Notes under the pieces: model-generated
Databases searched by the model: none
What the model was told of the DNA's origin: nothing
The model's input: the letters and a program-made list of their open reading frames with translations, nothing else
Position numbers and translations under genes: made by a program
DNA from: Candidatus Heimdallarchaeota archaeon
GTDB lineage: Archaea; Asgardarchaeota; Heimdallarchaeia; Hodarchaeales; Hodarchaeaceae
Direction: 5' to 3'
Length of the DNA stretch: 64,000 bases
Assembly: GCA_011364965.1 (NCBI GenBank)
Contig: RDOB01000004.1
Location: forward strand, 262,036-326,035
Shown: piece by piece, positions 8,484 through 17,306 of the stretch
Layout: the number at the start of each line of letters is the position of its first letter
How positions within the stretch are numbered: position 1 is the stretch's first letter

Positions 8484-9899
8484 CTACGATTCTGAACCTC
8501 GTGCATAAGAGACAAGAGCACCCAATGCTACAAACAAACCTAAGATAATAAAGGTCGTTCCCAAACTTTGGTAATAAGTTAAATTATAATCAACGTTTTT
8601 TAGAGGATTCAGCCCAAAAAACATACCAAACAACGCGGTTGAAAGCGCTGTGCCGATTGAAAAGCCAATCGTTCTTGATAAATTTAGGATCCCTGATACT
8701 ATACTTAAATCCTCTCTTGGGGCAATGTTCATGACTGAAGTCCCATTTGAATTGGTAAAAATCGCTAATGATCCTGCGCTTAATCCTACAAGTAATAAAA
8801 TTACTATCAAATTCATTTCAGAGTTTATTAACGAGAGAGCAAGGATGAATATAACTTCTAAGATGGCTCCTCCTGTAGCAAGCATTCGTGTATCGACTTT
8901 TTCCGCTAAATATCCTGCAACGGGTCCAGTGAGCGACATTACAGCAGGGGAAACAATTAGTAATAGACCTGTTTGAGACTGTGTAAAGAGTAAAACCTCC
9001 TGATAGAAGAATGGAAAAAGGAAAAAAACTCCATTGATTCCCATATAACATAACATCGCAGATATTGCTCCTGCAGTGATCTTACGATTCTTAAGCAACT
9101 TTATTGACATCATTGGATTGGGGTGGTGGTTTTCACAATAAAGGAAAAGTATGAAACAAACCATTGATGAGAAAAGAAAGAGTGGGCCTATTAGTTCTTC
9201 GTCAAATGTGAATGTAATGCCTGCTATTAAGGAGAATGTAGTCGATGCAAAAAGAATTACGCCAATAAAATCAAAATTGGCGTTATTTTTTGTTTCTGTT
9301 TCTGGGATTACCCTTTGTACAAGTATAATTCCAATTAAACCAATTGGAATGTTGATGATAAAAATACTAGGCCATCCAACATTTTCAGTGAGTATTCCAC
9401 CGAGAACTGGGCCAGTAGATAGTGCAATAGCTACAACAAAGCTATTTATTCCAATAGCACGCCCTTTTTTCCGAGGATCGACATAAGTCATAACCAATCC
9501 TAGGCCATTTGACATCATACCTGCAGCTCCGATTGCTTGAACAATTCGTGCCATTGTAAGGAATAATAATGATGTAGCTACTCCCGATAGTAAGGAACCG
9601 AGAACAAAGAACAGCATCCCAATTTGAAAGATTCTTTTTCTTCCGAATGTATCTCCCAAACTTCCTCCCAAACCCATCAATGCGGACATAGTTAGTAAGT
9701 ATACTAATACAATCCATCGTATTCCTGCCATATTAGTATTTAGGCTAGCAGCAATAGTTAATAGTGAAACATTAACTATAGATCCGTCCATTGCAGCCAT
9801 AAATACTCCTATTGATGTAATAGGTAAAATCGTGCTAATTGGAAGTATTAATCTTGCATAAGAAATAGAATTAACCTCTGAACCACTGTTATCATACAT
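8484..9899 (-). CDS. MFS multidrug transporter, DHA2 (14-TM) type
   Basis: A 471-residue membrane protein with about fourteen hydrophobic helices, resembling EmrB/QacA drug:proton antiporters. It begins with the DHA2 feature MDGSIVNVSL in helix 1, then GDTFGRKR between helices 2 and 3, motif C (GPVLGGIL) in helix 5, and the WPSIFIINIPIG segment. The start is taken as ATG 9899; an upstream TTG at 9917 is in frame. No regulator is adjacent and the substrate is unknown. Confidence 0.86.
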   Translation of the reverse strand: MYDNSGSEVNSISYARLILPISTILPITSIGVFMAAMDGSIVNVSLLTIAASLNTNMAGIRWIVLVYLLTMSALMGLGGSLGDTFGRKRIFQIGMLFFVLGSLLSGVATSLLFLTMARIVQAIGAAGMMSNGLGLVMTYVDPRKKGRAIGINSFVVAIALSTGPVLGGILTENVGWPSIFIINIPIGLIGIILVQRVIPETETKNNANFDFIGVILFASTTFSLIAGITFTFDEELIGPLFLFSSMVCFILFLYCENHHPNPMMSIKLLKNRKITAGAISAMLCYMGINGVFFLFPFFYQEVLLFTQSQTGLLLIVSPAVMSLTGPVAGYLAEKVDTRMLATGGAILEVIFILALSLINSEMNLIVILLLVGLSAGSLAIFTNSNGTSVMNIAPREDLSIVSGILNLSRTIGFSIGTALSTALFGMFFGLNPLKNVDYNLTYYQSLGTTFIILGLFVALGALVSYARGSES

Positions 9900-10166
9900 T
9901 TTACTGCCCAAAATCAAATTTATTCTTATTGTGCTCTAAGATTTCTCAATTTTAACTTTTTTTTTGGCATTAAAAGAATAATTGGTCTGAAAAATGAAAG
10001 AGTTCATTTCTAATTCGGTGATTAATTCCTCCTTGAGTATTTTCATCGATCTTTGATACACGAAAAGAATTAGTAATCTTCTTAAATTTCCTTATTACGA
10101 ATAATTTTCATCGTTATCTCATTGATGGATGATTACCCTTATCTATTTGTTAGAGGATTATTTCTT

Positions 10167-11549
10167 ATGGAGTCTTACGTTCTTAAGCAGGTTCTAAGCT
10201 TATTAGAAAAGTATCATATATGTAATTCGTGCCTAGGGCGCCAATTTGGTAATTTACTTTCAGGTTTAACAAATGAAAGCCGTGGAATGGCATTAAAAAC
10301 AGTTTTGTTGATGGAATGGGAAAATAAATCACGATTAACCTCATTTGAGGAGCCTGTATTGTCTTCATTGTTATCGAAAGATTATGAAATTGGACTAAAA
10401 TCCGTTCAGCGCTATTTTCCGGAAAGCACTCTAAATGAGGCTAAATGTGACATATGCAATGATTATCTCCTTCCAGTAAAATTAGAGAAATTAGCTATAA
10501 GAGCTGTAGATACAGCAGAAGAGCTGGACTTTGGAACGTTCCTTGTAGGATGCATATTCCCTCCAAGTATGCTTGATAAAGAAGATTCGATAAGAAGCAC
10601 ATTCAATTTGGAGTATGGTGAATCGATTAAATCTGAATTTAATCGAGAAGTAGGGAAAAGGATTCAAGCGAGATTACCAGAGATATTAGTTGATTTTAAG
10701 GCACCAGATGTCGTTTTTACATTTGAAGTGGTGGAAGATAGGATTGAGGTAAAAAAGAACCCCTTAATGATTCTCGGTCGGTATAAAAAGTTGACACGTG
10801 GAATTCCTCAATCAAAGTGGCATTGCCGGGTATGCCGCGGCACAGGATGTGAGAGGTGTAACTTTACTGGTAAAATGTATCAAGAATCTGTTGAAGAATT
10901 TGTATCAGAACCAGTTCTTTCAGCAGCAGAAGGAGCTAGTAGTAAATTTCACGGTTCGGGGAGAGAGGATATTGATGCTTTGATGCTTGGAACAGGACGA
11001 CCCTTTGTGTTAGAGATCTCTGAACCACGAAAACGAAGTCTGGACTTTCAGGAACTAGCTTCTATAATAAATAAAAATGCAGAAGGGAAGGTTGAAGTCG
11101 AATTTGAAGGGATTACTGACAGGAGTAAAGTGAGAGAATTAAAAACACGATCTAGTCGAAACTCCAAGGGCTATCGAGCGACCATTGAGTTTGATCAACC
11201 AGTAGATATTAACAATGAGAGAATCCAAGTTTTGGAATCCGAATTAACTGGAAAAATTATCAATCAGCGAACCCCCATACGGGTAGCTCATCGTCGTGCA
11301 GATAAAATTCGCTCAAGGAAAGTTCAGAAGTTTGAAGTTGAAAAAAAAGAACCTAAAGAATGGGTGGTGTACATTATTTGTGAAGGTGGGTTGTACGTTA
11401 AAGAACTAATAAGTGGTGATGAAGGCCGAACTCACCCAAGTCTTTCAGAGCTTTTACAGGTAAATGCAAGGGTTATTGCTCTTGATGTCATGGAAGTATT
11501 TAAATCGCATAATGATTTGGAATATCTCGACACAAATCCTTCCATCTAA
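10167..11549 (+). CDS. pus10: tRNA pseudouridine synthase Pus10
   Basis: It forms pseudouridine 54/55 in the tRNA T-loop. The N-terminal region has a zinc-binding cysteine set (CNSCLG, then CDIC) with a THUMP-like domain, and a second CxxC pair follows in CRVCRGTGCERC. The catalytic domain contains FHGSGREDIDALMLGTGRPFV, whose Asp in REDID is the family's active-site residue, and ends with EGGLYVKELISGDEGRT. ATG 10167 is preferred: a GAGG lies 11 bases upstream, while an ATG 15 codons earlier has no ribosome binding site. Archaea commonly place it before L21e and rpo4, as here. Confidence 0.94.
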   Translation: MESYVLKQVLSLLEKYHICNSCLGRQFGNLLSGLTNESRGMALKTVLLMEWENKSRLTSFEEPVLSSLLSKDYEIGLKSVQRYFPESTLNEAKCDICNDYLLPVKLEKLAIRAVDTAEELDFGTFLVGCIFPPSMLDKEDSIRSTFNLEYGESIKSEFNREVGKRIQARLPEILVDFKAPDVVFTFEVVEDRIEVKKNPLMILGRYKKLTRGIPQSKWHCRVCRGTGCERCNFTGKMYQESVEEFVSEPVLSAAEGASSKFHGSGREDIDALMLGTGRPFVLEISEPRKRSLDFQELASIINKNAEGKVEVEFEGITDRSKVRELKTRSSRNSKGYRATIEFDQPVDINNERIQVLESELTGKIINQRTPIRVAHRRADKIRSRKVQKFEVEKKEPKEWVVYIICEGGLYVKELISGDEGRTHPSLSELLQVNARVIALDVMEVFKSHNDLEYLDTNPSI

Positions 11550-11678
11550 TTAAAACGAGTTTAAAGAAAGGCAAAAATACTGGTGTAAAACTCCATTCTA
11601 CTGGTAGCGCTGCACATAATAGCTCTCCTATGATTCTAGAACTACTGATTTAGCTCACCTTTCTAGGGGTATTATAAG

Positions 11679-11972
11679 ATGGTCAAAAAATCAAAAGGAA
11701 CCAACTTTAGAACACGTAAAATTTTTTCTAAGCATCCTAGAAATCGAGGGTTGCCCTCATTATCTCGAATGCTAGCCACTTATGAAATTAATTCTCAGGT
11801 TAACATTAAAGTAGAACCTAGTATACAAAAGGGAAGACCCCACAGGAGATTTCATGGAAAAACAGGTACTATCATTGCCAAGCGTGGACAATCTTATGTT
11901 ATCAAAGTCGTGGATGGGAATAGCTATAAGACGATTATTTCCCGACCTGAACATTTAACAGCACAGCAATGA
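11679..11972 (+). CDS. rpl21e: Ribosomal protein eL21
   Basis: A 97-residue large-subunit protein found only in archaea and eukaryotes. Basic N-terminus (MVKKSKGTNFRTRK), then the family segment GRPHRRFHGKTGTI and the C-terminal beta strands with SRPEHL. Located 24 bp before rpo4, in the order usual for archaea, so the two are probably co-transcribed; the 129-bp gap after pus10 probably holds its own promoter. Confidence 0.95.
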   Translation: MVKKSKGTNFRTRKIFSKHPRNRGLPSLSRMLATYEINSQVNIKVEPSIQKGRPHRRFHGKTGTIIAKRGQSYVIKVVDGNSYKTIISRPEHLTAQQ

Positions 11973-11996
11973 CTAAATACGGACTAGTGGCTAGTA

Positions 11997-12404
11997 ATGG
12001 TTAGAAAAATTTTGGAAGAAAAGCCTATTCCCTTAGGCCAGGTGTATGAACTCTTAACTATTCGTGAGGAAGCAGGTATTAACTATGTACAGCGAGTTAC
12101 AGCCCAACATGCAGAAAAATTATCACGAGATGCAGCATATTCGGAAGAAGTTCTCCAAGCTCTCCAAAATGAATTTGGATTATCTCGAATGATAGCGGTA
12201 CAGCTTGTGAATACAAATCCTCGCGTTCCAACAGATGTGAAAGCTGTAGTAGGTACTTCTTTAAGTAAGAACGATATTGAACGATTACTAGAAAGATATC
12301 TGGAATTTGTAGCACAATTATCATCTTTAAAAACAAAAAAAGATGTTTCACAAGAGGAAGAAGAGGAATCAGAAGAATCAGAAGAAGGATTTGAGGATCT
12401 TTAA
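11997..12404 (+). CDS. rpo4: RNA polymerase subunit Rpo4 (RpoF)
   Basis: Homologue of eukaryotic Rpb4, which with Rpo7 forms the stalk of RNA polymerase. The 135 residues contain the tip-associated N-terminus (ILEEKPIPLGQVYELL) and the HRDC-like helical domain ending in KNDIERLLERYLEF. It is longer than typical archaeal Rpo4 by an acidic tail rich in Glu and Ser (from about residue 117). Downstream is a hairpin with a T-run. Usual neighbours after this gene in archaea (a DUF655 protein, KsgA) are absent. Confidence 0.93.
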   Translation: MVRKILEEKPIPLGQVYELLTIREEAGINYVQRVTAQHAEKLSRDAAYSEEVLQALQNEFGLSRMIAVQLVNTNPRVPTDVKAVVGTSLSKNDIERLLERYLEFVAQLSSLKTKKDVSQEEEEESEESEEGFEDL

Positions 12405-12430
12405 TTTTTAGTGCTCCAATTCTAATTCTA

Positions 12431-12471
12431 GCAACTTTAAACGTTTTCTTCCCAGAGAAGTTGCTTTTTTT
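12431..12471 (+). terminator. Hairpin plus T-run after rpo4
   Basis: A perfect 7-bp inverted repeat, GCAACTT (12431-12437) and AAGTTGC (12458-12464), is followed at once by seven T residues. It lies 27 bp after the rpo4 stop. Archaeal termination needs mainly the T-run; the hairpin is an additional feature. Confidence 0.6.
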
Positions 12472-12631
12472 ACTTATCTACTTTATTTCCCTTTAGTTAA
12501 CCTAAGTAATTTAACTATAAAATCAAATAAATATATGTACGATAGATTAGCAAACGGGCTATTTAATAAAAGTTCATTTCAAATAGGGTGTTTTAACGTG
12601 AGTAGCGGACGAAATACGTTTTCTAGTCTTT

Positions 12632-12707
12632 GGGTAGGTAGTCTAGCTTGGTTTATGATACTGGTTTCGGGAATCAGTGGTCGAGGGTTCAAATCCCTTC
12701 CTACCCA
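12632..12707 (+). tRNA. tRNA-Pro(CGG), no intron
   Basis: GGGTAGG pairs with CCTACCC, discriminator A. The anticodon stem CTGGT/ATCAG encloses TTCGGGA, giving anticodon CGG. The T-arm GAGGG TTCAAAT CCCTT is intact. At 76 nt it is one of only two uninterrupted tRNAs in the window. Confidence 0.93.
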
Positions 12708-12868
12708 TTTTAATATTATTATCTTTCTGTTTTTCACTGAGTTCTACACATAGTAGTTGACGTGAGGTTAAGCTAATTACTGAGATAAAGGAGTATCCTA
12801 ATTATAAAGAGTGTATTACATTACTTCATTCCTATTCCACCCCTGATAACGTCATCGACCACCTAATA

Positions 12869-13309
12869 TTGACCGCTCAAAAAGCAATAATTATTAGTAA
12901 GATTTTAAAGGCAAAAACCGTAAAAATTGATTGCAATTTAATTTTAGCTGGTGCTTTATTGCATGATCTTGGCCGATGTCAATCTCACGAATTAGATCAT
13001 GCGATAATCGGAGCAGACATTCTTCGGAAGCTTAATTACCCCACCTGTCTGTGTCAGCTTGTTGAAAATCATCTTCTTGCTGGAATTAAAAAAGAGGAAG
13101 CTAGTGAACTCGGACTACCAGAAAAGGATTTTATCCCCTTATCTTTAGAGGAAAAAATTGTTTCTTACTCCGATAATATTTCTAAGAATAATATTCCTTT
13201 AACTACTAATGAAGTTATCTCCAAATACAGAAAATATTATGATGAGTTCCATCCGATTCTCAATCGGATTAAATCTCTGCATGACGAAATTGAATCTCTT
13301 TTGCAATAA
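12869..13309 (+). CDS. HD-superfamily phosphohydrolase, start uncertain
   Basis: A small HD-domain protein of the type annotated as TIGR00295-like. It has the metal-binding HD in LLHDLGR, a second His in ELDHAIIGA, ENHLLAG, and a late Asp in YSDN. The first conventional start is TTG at 12869, but the same frame continues upstream to a stop at 12758 and encodes HSYSTPDNVIDHLIL, which looks like the normal N-terminus of the family. No ATG, GTG or TTG occurs in that extension. An ATT at 12776 follows a GAGGT. Substrate unknown. Confidence 0.75.
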   Translation: MTAQKAIIISKILKAKTVKIDCNLILAGALLHDLGRCQSHELDHAIIGADILRKLNYPTCLCQLVENHLLAGIKKEEASELGLPEKDFIPLSLEEKIVSYSDNISKNNIPLTTNEVISKYRKYYDEFHPILNRIKSLHDEIESLLQ

Positions 13310-13348
13310 AATAATAATTTTATGAACGATTAAAGGTGAGACTGTAAA

Positions 13349-14332
13349 TTGAGAACAATACCTTCTTTTGATCAATTTTTAGCCTTTATCAAATCCTTTG
13401 AAGGTAAGTGCCTTCTAATAACTCATGAACAGGCTGATTTGGATGCCATCGGTTCTTTGATTGGATTTACTTCATTTATTAGAAAATTGAACCCTAGTTT
13501 AGAGATAATCATTCCTGAACCACAAATAAGTATTTTATCTCAAAAGCTTCTCCAAACCGTTCGGTTTAACTTCCATGAATGGAATGAACATAAACCGCGT
13601 CCCACAGCTATTTTTTTGCTCGATACCAATGTTTATGATGAATCACGATACCCCGAATATGATCAGGTAATAATTATTGACCATCATGTTCCAAATCCAT
13701 CTTATAGCAATTTATTGTTTGATTATCAGCTTGAAGATTTTAATTCAACCACTGAAATAATCACGTGTTTTTATTATCATGCTAATTTTTCACTTGATAA
13801 CGAAATAGCGAAAAGTTTGCTAGCAGGTATAATTTTTGACTCACGGAGATTTGTTTTCTCAGATGAAGATCTTTTCGATTGCGTTCGTTATCTTTTAGAA
13901 AACTGTCCTGATTGTTATCGTGAGGTTATCTCCCTAACAACTAAAAATCGAGAGTATTCTGAAAAAATTGCTTGTATTAAAGCAGCTCAGCGATCAAAGC
14001 GAATTATGTTGGGAAAATACATAATCTTATTTTCACACGTTAGTTCTTATGAAGCATCTGCTGCTCGATCCCTCATCTTTTTAGGGGCAGATTTAGCGAT
14101 TGTTGTAGCTTTACGAGAAGATTCCACAAGAATTAGCATGAGAGCTACACCTGATTTTGTTTCTCAAACTGGTCTATCATTAGGAGGATCGATTATTCCC
14201 CTATTGATCGATAAATTTGGTGGAATAGGAGGAGGACATGATGGAGCAGCTGGATTTAACACAATTAAATTGAGCTTAAAGGATGTTAGTGACTATTTAA
14301 TTCAAATTATTAAAAAAAAGTTGTCTTATTGA
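13349..14332 (+). CDS. DHH/DHHA1 phosphoesterase (NrnA-like)
   Basis: A 327-residue manganese-dependent phosphoesterase of the DHH superfamily, whose members include oligoribonuclease NrnA and RecJ-related proteins. Motifs in order: THEQADLDAIGS near residue 25, LLDTN, the signature IIDHH, and the DHHA1 motif GGIGGGHDGAAG near the C-terminus. The start is TTG with a GGTGAG about ten bases upstream. Likely acts on short oligonucleotides or cyclic dinucleotide products, but the substrate is not evident. Confidence 0.86.
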   Translation: MRTIPSFDQFLAFIKSFEGKCLLITHEQADLDAIGSLIGFTSFIRKLNPSLEIIIPEPQISILSQKLLQTVRFNFHEWNEHKPRPTAIFLLDTNVYDESRYPEYDQVIIIDHHVPNPSYSNLLFDYQLEDFNSTTEIITCFYYHANFSLDNEIAKSLLAGIIFDSRRFVFSDEDLFDCVRYLLENCPDCYREVISLTTKNREYSEKIACIKAAQRSKRIMLGKYIILFSHVSSYEASAARSLIFLGADLAIVVALREDSTRISMRATPDFVSQTGLSLGGSIIPLLIDKFGGIGGGHDGAAGFNTIKLSLKDVSDYLIQIIKKKLSY

Positions 14333-14333
14333 C

Positions 14334-14645
14334 TTAAAACAAGAATTCATCTCTTATAAAATCATATTCTGATTTTGAAAGATAAAAAGTATCAAATTTA
14401 TTTTTGTTAATTGCTATTTTTACTGCTAAGTTATGTTTGCATTGCGGAATTACATCATTCAAATGTAAATCTTTCTGAAAGTCATAACAACGACACCATT
14501 GAGGTTCTGTGATAATAAGATAGTTTCTTGAGTTTCCTACCACGATCCAGCGTTCAAATAAATCGTCAATTATATATTTTTTAACACTGTCTGTCTTAAC
14601 TAGTTTTTCTGCATCTTGTAGCCTACTGGTGATTTCTGATGTCAC
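14334..14645 (-). CDS. SWIM zinc-finger protein, Sws1-like candidate
   Basis: A 103-residue protein whose centre carries the SWIM signature CxCx(n)CxH: Cys pair in WCRCYDF and Cys/His in QCKHNLA. SWIM domains bind zinc and occur in MuDR transposases, plant regulators and the Rad51-paralogue partner Sws1; small stand-alone archaeal SWIM proteins have been likened to Sws1. The start is GTG, whose G is the last base of the upstream stop codon (TAGTG), so translation is probably coupled to the coiled-coil gene before it. Function inferred only from the motif. Confidence 0.65.
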   Translation of the reverse strand: MTSEITSRLQDAEKLVKTDSVKKYIIDDLFERWIVVGNSRNYLIITEPQWCRCYDFQKDLHLNDVIPQCKHNLAVKIAINKNKFDTFYLSKSEYDFIRDEFLF

Positions 14646-15226
14646 TATTGTTTCACCAGTTGCAATAAATAATCTATTCCAGCTAGCAAGTCCTCAGAGT
14701 GTGATAATTCAGTTTTCAAATCCATTAATCTTTGCTGATAGGCATCTTCCTCCATCCCTTCAATCTCCTTCCTAATTGAAAGCTCTTCGATACTGTATCT
14801 TAATGTCTTAGCTCCCTTGGTTGCTTGTTGTTTAAGTTCCGTGAATCTTTGTAATATCTGATTAATTTCATTTGCGAGTGTTGTTCGTTCATCAAGATAT
14901 TCATTTTTTAAAGATTCAAATACTTCAGTTTGTATCTGCCCTCGTTTTTCATTTAGTCGTGTAAGTCTTTCTTGAACCTCATTTTGCTTAGCAATCAAGG
15001 TAGAAAGTGGAAATTTAATCTCTCCTAATCCATCTCTTGTAGTTTTTAAGTATTTAATCTTCTCTTCTAAGTTTTTTAAGTCTTTGGAGTAATCTATATC
15101 TTCAATTTCTGATCGAATCTTGAGCTTTTCATATTTTACTTCGAGGTCCTCTAATTCAGTTTCAATTTTTGCTCTTTCCACAATTAACTTTATTGTTTCT
15201 GGGGTTAAATCTAATTCAGCGGTCAT
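14645..15226 (-). CDS. Coiled-coil protein of unknown function
   Basis: The 193 residues are almost entirely helical and charged, with long heptad-like runs (residues about 15-75 and 85-140) and a Leu-rich C-terminus. I do not recognise the family. It resembles the rod part of prefoldin/SMC-like proteins only in composition and has no ATPase motif. It overlaps the SWIM-domain gene by one base, which suggests the two proteins work together. It lies divergent to atpA with about 290 bp between. Confidence 0.6.
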   Translation of the reverse strand: MTAELDLTPETIKLIVERAKIETELEDLEVKYEKLKIRSEIEDIDYSKDLKNLEEKIKYLKTTRDGLGEIKFPLSTLIAKQNEVQERLTRLNEKRGQIQTEVFESLKNEYLDERTTLANEINQILQRFTELKQQATKGAKTLRYSIEELSIRKEIEGMEEDAYQQRLMDLKTELSHSEDLLAGIDYLLQLVKQ

Positions 15227-15516
15227 TTCTCTGATTTCCTCAATTCCAGCTCATTTTATAAGTTATAGTGGTTTAATCACAAAATCTTTGACTTTAATAA
15301 TTTTCTTTTGCGGATCTTATTTTCCTGTTAAATCTTCCCTTTGTTGAAATTTTTCATATCTTATTCCATATTAAGGAAAATAAATGTCCTATAGGCAAAT
15401 TAACTTGTCTAAATTCAGATTGAGATTTTAATTGTTGAAACACTAAAATACACAAATAAAATAAATTTCCATATTTTCTGGTTGAATAGAAATATATCTC
15501 TGTGAAGGATTGTAGA

Positions 15517-17301
15517 TTGTCAACTAATGTCCAAGAAGGGAAGATTGTAAAGATTTCGGGTCCCGTTGTAGAGATAAGTGGAATGAATCGGGCCCAACTT
15601 TATGAAATCGTCAGAGTAGGGGAAGAACAGCTAATAGGAGAAATAATCCGAATTAGAAAAACTGGAGATAGACATATCTCGACCGCACAAGTGTATGAAG
15701 AAACTACAGGCCTGAAACCACGTGAAATAGCGATTGCTACTGGACAACCTCTAAGTGCAGACCTCGCACCTGGGTTAATAACTCAAATATATGATGGAAT
15801 TCAGCGACCACTTCCTGCGCTTCAATTAGATACAGGAGATTTCATTACTAGAGGTGTTACGATAAAAGCCTTAGATTTCGATAAAGACTGGGATTTTAAA
15901 CCTTTAATAAATGTCGGAGATCCTGTTCAAGGAGGAAATTTTCTAGGAGAGGTCAAAGAATCACGTTTAGTGAACCATCGAATTATGGTTCCACCTAATT
16001 TAGGAAAAGGAAAAATCAAGTCTATTCTAGACCCAGGAAAATATACTATTGCGGAAACTATAGCTCAAATAGACATAAATGGACGAACACATTCAATATC
16101 AATGCATCAATCATGGCCTGTGAGAATCCCGCGTCCATTTCTCCAAAAATTAGAGGCAAATATTCCCCTTATAACGGGTCAACGCATTTTTGATACTTTC
16201 TTCCCAATCGCTAAGGGAGGTGTGGCAGCTATTCCAGGAGGTTTCGGGACTGGTAAAACGGTCAGTCAGCATCAATTAGCTAAGTGGTCTGATGCTACTG
16301 TAGTAGTTTATGTAGGCTGCGGTGAACGCGGAAATGAAATGGCTGAGGTCTTAAAGGAATTCCCACATTTAGAAGATCCTCGGTCTGGGGAACAATTAAT
16401 GCAGAGAACTGTTTTAATTGCAAACACTTCTAATATGCCTGTTGCTGCGCGAGAAGCCTCAATTTATCTTGGAATTACCATTGCTGAATACTACAGAGAT
16501 ATGGGATATGATGTTGCACTTATGGCAGACTCGACCAGCCGTTGGGCAGAAGCATTAAGAGAAATATCAGGTCGTCTAGAGGAGATGCCAGGGGAAGAAG
16601 GATATCCAGCTTATTTAGCATCGAGAACTGCTGAATTCTACGAACGTGCAGGAAGAGTACAAACATTATCAGGGATAAAAGCTAGTATTTCAGCTATTGG
16701 AGCAGTTTCTCCAGCAGGTGGGGATTTTTCGGAACCTGTGACTCAAAATACTCTTAAAACAGTCAGAGTATTTTGGGCCCTAAGCTATCCATTGGCTCGA
16801 TCGCGTCATTTTCCCGCAATCTCTTGGTTAGAAAGTTATAGTTTGTATATAGAGTCTTTATCCGAATGGTACCAGAAGAATATTGCCCCGAACTTCATGA
16901 AATTACGTGAAGAAGCAATGTCTATTCTGCAGAAAGAAAAAGAGCTTCAGGATATTGTACAGCTGATCGGACCAGATGCTTTACCTGAATCTGAAAAAAT
17001 AGTTCTGATGGCAGCAAAAATGATTCGGGAAGATTTTCTTCAACAAAATGCTTATTCTGAAGATTCTTATTGTGATCTGAGTAAGCAGTACAGAATGTTG
17101 AATTTAATAATGCAATTCTATTATAAAATGCGAGAAAATCACGATGCAGGAGTTCAATTCGAACAAATGACATCTCTTTCCATTCTAGGGGATATTGCAA
17201 GATTAAAATGGGCTTTAGATAAGGAATTTTCTGGATTATATAACGAATGTTTAGATTTCATTCAAAAACGTATGGAACCAATTAATTTTGGGATTGCGTA
17301 G
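15517..17301 (+). CDS. atpA: A-type ATP synthase catalytic subunit A
   Basis: Catalytic subunit of the archaeal A1Ao ATP synthase. Barrel domain with EGKIVKISGPVVEI, the non-homologous insertion (about residues 120-190), P-loop GGFGTGKT near residue 240, the GERGNEM segment, and ADSTSRWAEALREISGRLEEMPGEEGYPAYL. Full length at 594 residues from TTG 15517, chosen because AAGGA lies seven bases upstream; a GTG at 15502 is in frame. No other ATPase subunit gene is adjacent, which is unusual because archaea normally keep them in one operon. Confidence 0.93.
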   Translation: MSTNVQEGKIVKISGPVVEISGMNRAQLYEIVRVGEEQLIGEIIRIRKTGDRHISTAQVYEETTGLKPREIAIATGQPLSADLAPGLITQIYDGIQRPLPALQLDTGDFITRGVTIKALDFDKDWDFKPLINVGDPVQGGNFLGEVKESRLVNHRIMVPPNLGKGKIKSILDPGKYTIAETIAQIDINGRTHSISMHQSWPVRIPRPFLQKLEANIPLITGQRIFDTFFPIAKGGVAAIPGGFGTGKTVSQHQLAKWSDATVVVYVGCGERGNEMAEVLKEFPHLEDPRSGEQLMQRTVLIANTSNMPVAAREASIYLGITIAEYYRDMGYDVALMADSTSRWAEALREISGRLEEMPGEEGYPAYLASRTAEFYERAGRVQTLSGIKASISAIGAVSPAGGDFSEPVTQNTLKTVRVFWALSYPLARSRHFPAISWLESYSLYIESLSEWYQKNIAPNFMKLREEAMSILQKEKELQDIVQLIGPDALPESEKIVLMAAKMIREDFLQQNAYSEDSYCDLSKQYRMLNLIMQFYYKMRENHDAGVQFEQMTSLSILGDIARLKWALDKEFSGLYNECLDFIQKRMEPINFGIA

Positions 17302-17306
17302 TTACG

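Noticed and set aside
12535-12753. Rightward 72-codon open frame
   Set aside because: It spans the tRNA-Pro gene; the coding potential is accidental.
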